NCBI GenBank assembly: GCA_934589835.1 | Contig: CAKTOK010000025.1 | Coordinates: 1-22,282 of the forward strand | Direction: 5' to 3' | Source: an uncultured Oscillospiraceae bacterium | GTDB taxonomy: Bacteria > Bacillota > Clostridia > Oscillospirales > Oscillospiraceae | Length of the DNA: 22,282 nt | In this document: in pieces, positions 16,692 to 21,853 of the stretch | Layout of the letters: each line of letters begins with the position of its first letter | Numbering within the stretch: the stretch's first letter is position 1 | Notes under the pieces: model-generated | The model's database searches: none | The model's input: only the letters and a program-made list of their open reading frames with translations | What the model was told of the DNA's origin: nothing | Translations under genes and position numbers: made by a program

Positions 16692-17217
16692 AGAAGTCAC
16701 CTCCCAACAGCTCCCGCAGCTTTTGCCGCAGGCGGTACAGCCGCCCCTCCACGCCTCGCTCCGTCAGTCCCAGCTCCGCGGCCATCTGCGCGGTAGACTG
16801 GCCGTAGTAGTATTTTCGGTAAAACAGCTCCTTCTCTCCCGCCGTCAGGCATTGGACAGCCCGCGCCAGCAGACGGGAGCGCTCCTGCCGCAGCAGGGCA
16901 TCCTCGGCGCTGCCTGCGCCGTGGGGCATATCGTCTGTCAGTGCTGTCTCCGTCCGCAGACCGCGGGCGCGGTTGAGCGCGCAGTTGCGCGCCAGCACCG
17001 TCAGCCACCCGCGCAGCGAGCCCTTCGTCCCGTCAAAGCTCCCCGCCGCCTGCCACAGCTTCACCGATACGTCGGCAAAGCACTCCTCCCTGTCCCGGGG
17101 GTCCGGCAGGATGGGCGCGATGACGTAGCGCAGCAGCGGCCCATGGCGGCGCAGCAGCGCCTGCAGGGCCGCTTCGTCGCCGGAGGCGATCTGCTTCATC
17201 TGGGTCGCATCGTCCAC
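16684..17217 (-). CDS. ECF-like RNA polymerase sigma factor
   Basis: A 177-residue sigma-70 family protein with two domains. Region 2 (about 10-85) contains DREECFADVSVKLW and GSLRGWLTVLARNCALNRAR. Region 4 (about 115-170) has the helix-turn-helix MAAELGLTERGVEGRLYRLRQKLRELL. This two-domain form is typical of ECF-type factors. I chose GTG 17217, with AAAGGG 10 bases upstream; an in-frame ATG at codon 7 is a possible alternative. The gene is first in a two-gene operon with the membrane protein. A TATAAT -10 box upstream suggests housekeeping rather than purely autoregulated transcription. The target regulon cannot be read here. Confidence 0.9.
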   Translation of the reverse strand: MDDATQMKQIASGDEAALQALLRRHGPLLRYVIAPILPDPRDREECFADVSVKLWQAAGSFDGTKGSLRGWLTVLARNCALNRARGLRTETALTDDMPHGAGSAEDALLRQERSRLLARAVQCLTAGEKELFYRKYYYGQSTAQMAAELGLTERGVEGRLYRLRQKLRELLGGDFCE

Positions 17218-17248
17218 TGTCTCACCGCCCTTTCTGTCTCTCTGCCCT

Positions 17249-17254
17249 ATTATA
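17249..17254 (-). promoter_or_regulatory. -10 box of the sigma-factor operon
   Basis: A perfect TATAAT on the minus strand lies 31 bases upstream of the GTG start. No good -35 hexamer is seen at 16-18 bases, so the promoter may need an activator or be weak. Confidence 0.5.
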
Positions 17255-17357
17255 CACGAAGCCGCCGGAAAACCCACGAAAAAGTCGGTTCACCACGTGA
17301 AAAAGCGGCCGGAAGCGGCGACCACGCCAGTTGTCGAAATGTTTTTCGCAAAAGGTG

Positions 17358-17386
17358 TTGACACTCCGGCGCGAATGTGGTATTCT
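17358..17386 (+). promoter_or_regulatory. Strong promoter of the tRNA-Leu/tRNA-fMet pair
   Basis: Perfect TTGACA (17358-17363), 17-base spacer, TATTCT (17381-17386). The tRNA begins 16 bases after the -10 box, as usual for stable RNA genes. Confidence 0.88.
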
Positions 17387-17402
17387 AATCAATGCCGAAT
17401 CC

Positions 17403-17488
17403 GCCGGTGTGGTGGAATGGTAGACACAGGAGACTTAAAATCTCCCGGCAGCAATGCCGTACCGGTTCGAGTCCGGTCACCGGCACCA
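17403..17488 (+). tRNA. tRNA-Leu (anticodon TAA)
   Basis: An 86-base class II tRNA. Acceptor GCCGGTG (17403-17409) pairs with CACCGGC (17478-17484), with discriminator A and encoded CCA. The anticodon arm is GGAGA-CTTAAAA-TCTCC, with TAA at 17436-17438. The variable arm (CGGCAGCAATGCCG) folds, and the T arm is ACCGG-TTCGAGT-CCGGT. It reads UUA (and UUG by wobble). Confidence 0.97.
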
Positions 17489-17505
17489 CCGGTACAGTGA
17501 AATAT

Positions 17506-17581
<76 letters not shown>

Positions 17582-17584
17582 TTG

Positions 17585-17640
17585 AAAAGGTTCCCATTTT
17601 CGAACCCGGTAACTCCGGCTTCAAAAATGGGAACTTTTCA
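17585..17640. terminator. Terminator after the tRNA pair, abutting the insertion sequence
   Basis: GTTCCCATTTT (about 17590-17600) pairs with AAAATGGGAAC (about 17624-17634). The stem is extended by AAAA/TTTT, with a 23-base loop that holds its own CCGG/CCGG stem. TTTTC follows on the plus strand. The far arm overlaps the apparent left end of the IS, and the transposase stop codon (17638-17640) lies in its tail. Confidence 0.75.
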
Positions 17641-18842
17641 TTTATCCTCGGTAGCAGAAAAGAACTCCGCTTCGTACTGAATCGGAGTTTTCATGTTCAA
17701 CTTTCTATGCGGTCTGTAACCGTTGTAAAATTCGATATACTCTTCTAAGACCTCTTCCAACTCTTGCGGCGTTTCGTAAAGATGATGGTAGAGGGCTTCT
17801 TTCTTTAGTGTATGGAAAAATGACTCACATACAGAGTTGTCGTAAGGGTTACCCGGTGTTGAAAACGACTGTTTTACCTTCAGTTCTCGTAAGTGTTGGC
17901 GAAAAACATATGCGGTGTATTGCACACCTTGGTCACTATGAAACATAAGATTATCGGGCTGACATCGGCATTGGAATGCAATATCAAAGGTAATAAGACT
18001 TAAGGCCGCGTCAATCGTATTGGAAATGCTATAAGAAAGTATCTTTCTCGAAAACAGATCCAAAATTACACAAATATAGTAATATTGATTGCCCACTTTT
18101 ATATAGGTGATGTCACTCACCCAAATAACGTTTGGCTTCGGCTGGTCAAACTGGCGGGAAAGCAGATTTTTGAAATAGGTCCTCGGCAATGGTTTCTGAT
18201 GTTCTGCTTTATAGACAGGCCTTGCAACTTCCAGCCCCAACTCTTTCATGATACGAGCAATCCTCTTTTCGCTTACATGATAACCCATGTCTGACAGTTT
18301 GTGGTGGATTGGTTTCCGTCCAAATCTATTTTTGCTCTCGCGGAAAACCTGTTCGACCATCAGTTTAAGTTCAATATCGCCAATTTCGCGCGATGTTAAT
18401 TGGTTCTCACGCCGTTTCCGATTGTAGTATGTTCCGCGAGGAAGGTTCAGCGCTTCGCACAGCACACGGATGGAGTATCTTCCGCTTAAAGCATTGATCG
18501 CACCCATTTTATCATCTATGGAGGCGTTGATGCCACATGGACATTGACGTACCACTTCCAATTCCAAGGCCAGCTTTTCTAAATGAAGTTGAGCGTTCCT
18601 CGCGGCTTTGCTACTGCCCCCTGCCAGTTCATACAAGGGATGTTCTTGGTCAAATCGTTTCTTCCATTCAAAAAATGTACTTTCGGCCATACCATATTTT
18701 GCACGAGTCTCAGCGAAAGAATGTCCACGTTCATAAAAGAGGACGGCCTCATCTCTAATTGCTTTCGAATAATGCTTTTGTCCCATGGGAATTTGCTCCT
18801 TGTTATGATAAGATGATATGGATAGTTGTTGAAAGTTTCTTA
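17628..18842 (-). mobile_element. IS3-family insertion sequence, apparently intact
   Basis: A single long transposase gene fills the element. Candidate imperfect terminal inverted repeats are TGGGAACTTTTCA...ATCC at the left and, on the other strand, TAAGAAACTTTCA...ATCC at the right (18842 inward). About nine of thirteen terminal positions match. No clear target duplication is seen, and the left repeat overlaps the tRNA terminator, so both ends are estimates to within perhaps 10-40 bases. Confidence 0.6.
17638..18786 (-). CDS. IS3-family transposase, single-frame OrfA-OrfB
   Basis: A 382-residue DDE transposase. The N-terminal part (about 1-75) is an OrfA-like helix-turn-helix: SKAIRDEAVLFYERGHS, then YGMAESTFFEWKKRF. 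An IS3 HTH_21 region follows (SGRYSIRVLCEALNLPRGTYYNRKRR), then the rve integrase core. The catalytic triad is D in WVSDITYI, D in HSDQGVQY and E in NSVCESFF, with 35 residues between the second D and E as in the family. Most IS3 elements split OrfA and OrfB and join them by -1 frameshifting; here both parts are in one uninterrupted frame. ATG 18786 has AAGGAG 9 bases upstream. The frame looks intact, so it may be active. Confidence 0.95.
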   Translation of the reverse strand: MGQKHYSKAIRDEAVLFYERGHSFAETRAKYGMAESTFFEWKKRFDQEHPLYELAGGSSKAARNAQLHLEKLALELEVVRQCPCGINASIDDKMGAINALSGRYSIRVLCEALNLPRGTYYNRKRRENQLTSREIGDIELKLMVEQVFRESKNRFGRKPIHHKLSDMGYHVSEKRIARIMKELGLEVARPVYKAEHQKPLPRTYFKNLLSRQFDQPKPNVIWVSDITYIKVGNQYYYICVILDLFSRKILSYSISNTIDAALSLITFDIAFQCRCQPDNLMFHSDQGVQYTAYVFRQHLRELKVKQSFSTPGNPYDNSVCESFFHTLKKEALYHHLYETPQELEEVLEEYIEFYNGYRPHRKLNMKTPIQYEAEFFSATEDK

Positions 18843-18886
18843 ATGTCGTTATTTATTGATATTATACGATGTATTGTCTATAATAA

Positions 18887-19061
18887 CAAACGCAAGCAAG
18901 TGGTGAACCCGAACCCAAGGACACAAGCGAATACTTCATCATCAAATTTCCCTTCGAGCAAGGGGGATCTTTTTTGCCGGTAGGCTATGAATCACTAAGC
19001 ATGCTGCAGGGAGTCATCCCACAAGGACAGGATCGTCTGCGAGCGACCCTTCATTTTCCTC
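18887..19061 (+). pseudogene. Coding-like fragment of an unidentified gene
   Basis: After two TAA stops, a frame stays open from 18887 to 19105 and reads like real protein, for example SGEPEPKDTSEYFIIKFPFE and, further on, FLPVGYESLSMLQGVIPQG. It lacks a start codon and ribosome binding site at its beginning, and it runs into the transposase remnant at 19062. I take it as the internal piece of a gene broken by transposition. I do not recognise the family. Confidence 0.45.
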
Positions 19062-19193
19062 TAATAAGGCATAAGATCGCGTCAATTGTACTAGAAATGC
19101 TATAAGAAAGTATCCTTCTCGAAAACAAATCCAAACTTACACAAATTGTAATAATATTGATTGCCGACCTTTATATGGGTGATGTCACTCACC
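19062..19193 (-). pseudogene. Decayed second copy of the IS3 transposase core
   Basis: This segment aligns by eye with 17991-18121 inside the intact transposase, in the same orientation. Identity is roughly 85-90 percent, including the shared run ATGCTATAAGAAAGTATC and the end GGTGATGTCACTCAC. One extra base near 19145 breaks the frame, and no other part of the IS flanks it. It is an older, partly deleted insertion of a close relative. Confidence 0.85.
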
Positions 19194-19498
19194 TATATAT
19201 GGTGTGGTTTATGACAATGGAATGAAGTTGGAGCAGGTCTATGGCGATCAATTCTTTCCCTGCTACTTATAAGGCAAATTTCATTATCATAATATGATAT
19301 TGTCTCGTTCCGATGGTTTGCCGAGAACTTTCCGTATGAAGTGCCAGACAGTCTCTGATTAGCTAGGGAATCCTGTCTTCTATTCCTCCACTTCGAGTAT
19401 GCGTCGTTGAATACCAGAATCAGAATTCAAATACGACGAATTGACCCGCAAGGAGTCGAGGATTCTTTCCCCAGTTCCAGTTTTAAAGGAGCCATCTG

Positions 19499-19715
19499 AT
19501 GAACAAGGAAGCAGTAAAAATCAAGCTTGGCAAGGTTGTATCAGGTGGAGTGAAGGTATGCCAATTTTTTAGTTGCAGGAGGTGCTTTTTTGTACTATAA
19601 TATTCGTGTATCTGTAGCGTTCCTCCCTAATTACATTGAGGCCACCGTAAGACGACCTTGGAAAGAAACAGGATATCCAACACGTTTGGAATTTTCAAAT
19701 GTAATTCTGTCATGA
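19499..19715 (+). pseudogene. Small open frame with apparent frameshift
   Basis: ATG at 19499 has TTAAAGGAG 7 bases upstream and opens MNKEAVKIKLGKVVSGGVKV, but reaches a stop at 19600. From about 19558 a second frame reads YANFLVAGGAFLYYNIRVSV and continues in protein-like sequence to TGA at 19713-19715. Joined by a one-base shift near 19557, they would give a protein of about 71 residues with one hydrophobic segment. It could be a dead gene, or two coincidental frames. No family is recognised. Confidence 0.35.
19573..19601 (+). promoter_or_regulatory. Possible promoter of the ATPase-STAS-PIN module
   Basis: TTGCAG (19573-19578), a 17-base spacer and a perfect TATAAT (19596-19601). The first gene starts about 138 bases downstream. 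The -35 box is weak, and AT-rich DNA yields such matches by chance. Confidence 0.4.
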
Positions 19716-19739
19716 GGAATTGTAGAGGTTGAGACATAT

Positions 19740-20609
19740 ATGGAAAAAATGATAGAGAACGCAACTGTCATTCCGTTTAATATGAATCTCCGTCCTGGAA
19801 AAGACTCCGTCGAGTATTTTGGAGAGTTTTACAAACATTTTGATGATCCAAATATTCTGGCTATTATTTGCGATTTGTGCGAATATCAATATATTCATCC
19901 ATCATATGCTGTTCTCATAGCTTCTTCAATCTATTTGGGGCGGCAAAAGAAGAAAAAGGTAATTATTAAATATAATAAATCCAACAAAAAATCAATTTGG
20001 TTTCTAAGCCAATCAGGAATGCTTAAACATCAAGATTTAGGACAGACTTCCTCTTTGGATGAAAATAATGTTCCTTTTGTCCGCTTTCAAAAATTTGAAG
20101 AAACACTAGAGACCATTCAGCAAATTTTAGATTGCGCCCCTGTTAAACTAGATGAAAAGTTAAGCGCAGTTTTAATTTCTAAAATAGGTGAAATCTTTTC
20201 AAATGCCTTTACTCATGGCCGAAGCGAAATAGGCGTATTCTGTTGCGGCTTTATCAATGATTCTAACCAATTTACATTTTCTGTATATGACGCTGGGGTT
20301 GGAATTCCTTACAATGTCTCTCAATACTTAGGTAGTGAAATTTCACCTCAAGATGCACTGAAATGGGCATTTGAGCAAGGGAATTCCACCTTAAATGGAC
20401 AACTAGATTACCCAAGAGGTGCTGGATTGAATTTGTTAGAAAGTTTTGTGCGGGTCAATGGCGGTAGAATAGAGTTAGTTAGCTGCGGAGGATACTGTCG
20501 TATAGAGAATAACCAACGAGAATTTTCCAACCTTAAATCTCCATTTGTTGGAACCATGTTTAGTATGACAATAGTTGCGGATAATAATCACATCTATCGG
20601 CTTAAGTAA
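19740..20609 (+). CDS. GHKL ATPase with STAS-like N-terminal half (anti-sigma kinase-like)
   Basis: A 289-residue soluble protein. The C-terminal half has the GHKL (HATPase_c) nucleotide-binding motifs: N box with E151 and N155 in GEIFSNAFTHG, G1 box D184-A-G-V-G188 in SVYDAGVGIP, and G2 box G227-A-G-L in RGAGLNLLESF. No phosphoacceptor histidine domain or membrane segment is visible. It therefore resembles SpoIIAB/RsbW-type protein kinases or MutL-type ATPases rather than a sensor kinase. Residues about 35-100 look like a STAS fold: a strand AIICDLCEYQYI, a helix, then KKVIIKYN. ATG 19740 is preceded by a modest GAGGTTGAG. It is first of three tightly packed genes with STAS-like and PIN partners. 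The cellular target is unknown. Confidence 0.85.
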   Translation: MEKMIENATVIPFNMNLRPGKDSVEYFGEFYKHFDDPNILAIICDLCEYQYIHPSYAVLIASSIYLGRQKKKKVIIKYNKSNKKSIWFLSQSGMLKHQDLGQTSSLDENNVPFVRFQKFEETLETIQQILDCAPVKLDEKLSAVLISKIGEIFSNAFTHGRSEIGVFCCGFINDSNQFTFSVYDAGVGIPYNVSQYLGSEISPQDALKWAFEQGNSTLNGQLDYPRGAGLNLLESFVRVNGGRIELVSCGGYCRIENNQREFSNLKSPFVGTMFSMTIVADNNHIYRLK

Positions 20610-20621
20610 AAGGAGAATAGT

Positions 20622-20972
20622 ATGCTGCAAATCAAAATTAAAGATATTTGCCCGATGGCAATGACAGAAGATCAAGGTTTTTTAGTCCGCAGCGCAATGG
20701 AAACTGCAATAAAAGCAAATGAAGTGATTGTTTTGGATTTTGATGGAATTTCGCTTTTTGCTACAATGTTTTTTAATGTGAGCATTGGCTATTATATTGT
20801 TGAAAAAGGCATTGACTACTGCAAAGAAAACATTAAACTTTCAAATATTAGCGAGTTAGGCACGGAAACCTATACCCATTCTTTTGAAAATGCCAAGGAA
20901 ATTGTTGAAACTGGTAACACCTCAGCTATTAACAACAGTGCTATTGCGGAGAGGAATATAGAGGAAAGCTAA
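20622..20972 (+). CDS. STAS-like (DUF4325-type) protein
   Basis: A 116-residue soluble protein. The core strand-loop-helix VIVLDFDGISLFATMFFNV (about 35-53) matches the STAS-like DUF4325 pattern of an acidic strand end followed by a helix. That family often sits beside HATPase genes. In SpoIIAA-type STAS proteins a phosphorylated serine opens that helix; here the corresponding segment is FATMFF, leaving T48 as the only nearby hydroxyl. The C-terminal ~20 residues are low complexity. AAGGAG at 20610-20615 gives a clear start at 20622, 12 bases after the ATPase stop. By analogy it may be the antagonist or substrate of the upstream ATPase, which is inference. Confidence 0.8.
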   Translation: MLQIKIKDICPMAMTEDQGFLVRSAMETAIKANEVIVLDFDGISLFATMFFNVSIGYYIVEKGIDYCKENIKLSNISELGTETYTHSFENAKEIVETGNTSAINNSAIAERNIEES

Positions 20973-21533
20973 ATGTGTAAAGTTCAGAAAATTACGGCAA
21001 CTTTAACCATTGCTCCAACGGAAGTATTGGTTCTTGATACAAACATACTCTTATGGACTTTTTATTCTAAGCTGACACCCAAAAAAGTTTATCAAACCAA
21101 AGACTACCCCGCATTTGTATCTACTGCGATTGCTCAAAAAAATCCTATCATTGTTACAACATTTTGTCTTAACGAAATGTTGCATATAATCGAGAAAACG
21201 GAATATGATATATACAAGTCTAGTAAAAAAACATCCATTTCCCTCAAAAACTACAGGAAAATACCAGCTGAAAGAGCTAAAGTGAAGACGGAAATCGACT
21301 TGATACTCAAACAACTACAAGCAATACCGACTCTCCAGATTATAAAAAGCAAAGCGACTAGGAAAACCATAAACAGATTTGCATATTACTATGATACTCA
21401 TTTAGCTGATTTTTTTGATTTCTGTTTGATTAGTTTTTGCAATAACCATCACTATGCAGTCGTATCAGATGATCAGGACTTTAATACACCATTTTGTAAA
21501 GGTACTTTGTATTCAGCGAATCCCGTGGTGTAG
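20973..21533 (+). CDS. PIN-domain nuclease
   Basis: A 186-residue protein with the acidic quartet of PIN metal-dependent ribonucleases: D22 in VLVLDTNILLW, E68 in CLNEMLHII, D146 or D149 in LADFFDFCLISF, and D166/D169 in VVSDDQDFNT. Most PIN proteins of this size class are RNases of VapC-like toxin systems or RNA processing, but the substrate cannot be read here. ATG 20973 immediately follows the STAS-gene TAA, with GAGGAAAG in the end of that gene, so translation is probably coupled. No VapB-like DNA-binding antitoxin is adjacent. The protein occupies the effector position in a three-gene operon behind a GHKL ATPase and a STAS-like protein. Confidence 0.85.
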   Translation: MCKVQKITATLTIAPTEVLVLDTNILLWTFYSKLTPKKVYQTKDYPAFVSTAIAQKNPIIVTTFCLNEMLHIIEKTEYDIYKSSKKTSISLKNYRKIPAERAKVKTEIDLILKQLQAIPTLQIIKSKATRKTINRFAYYYDTHLADFFDFCLISFCNNHHYAVVSDDQDFNTPFCKGTLYSANPVV

Positions 21534-21558
21534 AGGTAACCTAACACTACATACTATT

Positions 21559-21711
21559 CTAATAATTTGAGGTTATATCGTGCGAGATTGTATCTATTTT
21601 GGTCACTCTTAAGAATGCCCCGATTGTTCGTAACCATGGGAAATTGAATGCAAAAAATATGGCCGAAACAGCCCATAGCCGCTCCAACTCTTGATTTTCT
21701 ATTTTCAGCAT
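21559..21711 (-). CDS. Short hypothetical frame of 50 residues, doubtful
   Basis: It begins MLKIENQELERLWAVSAIFF, has a hydrophobic middle, and ends at TAG. It has no clear ribosome binding site and lies between the GGTCAC repeats, so it may be a remnant inside a decayed IS end. It is reported only because its composition looks protein-like. Confidence 0.2.
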   Translation of the reverse strand: MLKIENQELERLWAVSAIFFAFNFPWLRTIGAFLRVTKIDTISHDITSNY

Positions 21712-21728
21712 GCATCTAAATTGGTCAC
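21592..21728. repeat. Direct repeats with GGTCAC cores, possible IS21-type terminus
   Basis: ATCTATTTTGGTCAC (21592-21606) and ATCTAAATTGGTCAC (21714-21728) match at 13 of 15 positions. Repeated GGTCAC-containing motifs near an end, and a TGACA edge (21732-21736), recall termini of IS21-family elements. No istA or istB gene is present, so this would be a remnant. Confidence 0.35.
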
Positions 21729-21737
21729 GCATGACAG

Positions 21738-21770
21738 AAAGTCCTGATTTCTTGCGAAATCAGGACTTTT
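21738..21770. terminator. Intrinsic terminator between PIN gene and integrase
   Basis: AAAGTCCTGATTTC (21738-21751) pairs perfectly with GAAATCAGGACTTT (21756-21769) around a 4-base loop. AAA precedes and TTTT follows, so it can end both the module transcript and the convergent integrase transcript. Confidence 0.85.
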
Positions 21771-21853
21771 CCCGTACTTTTGCGCCTAATATCTTACTTG
21801 CCGTTTTTTCTGACCCAAACGCTGACCCCAACGGGAGCGGATAGCGGAAAGCA

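Larger units (their letters stand above)
18787..19739. other. AT-rich graveyard of gene and IS fragments
   Basis: No intact gene is seen in this 953-base stretch. It contains the IS right end, a coding-like fragment (18887-19061), a decayed transposase piece (19062-19193), and another short coding-like string (VYDNGMKLEQVYGDQFFPC, about 19203-19265, then a stop). It also has a small frameshifted open frame (19499-19715) and a possible promoter for the downstream module (19573-19601). A small hairpin CCCTT/AAGGG followed by six T residues lies near 18950-18976. Confidence 0.6.
21534..21853. other. Intergenic region between PIN gene and integrase
   Basis: These 320 bases contain two near-identical 15-base direct repeats with GGTCAC cores (21592-21606 and 21714-21728), a 50-codon minus-strand frame (21559-21711) between them, and a terminator hairpin (21738-21770). 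Base composition shifts back toward GC-rich by about 21820. No attachment-site copy of the tRNA-fMet 3' end is visible. Confidence 0.5.

Noticed and set aside
15147..16796. 549-codon plus-strand frame opposite the membrane protein
   Set aside because: Low-complexity His/Arg/Gln composition typical of antisense frames in GC-rich DNA.
21700..21853. Attachment-site repeat of the tRNA-fMet 3' end next to the integrase
   Set aside because: I compared the tRNA end (17540-17600) with this region and found no shared run long enough to call.
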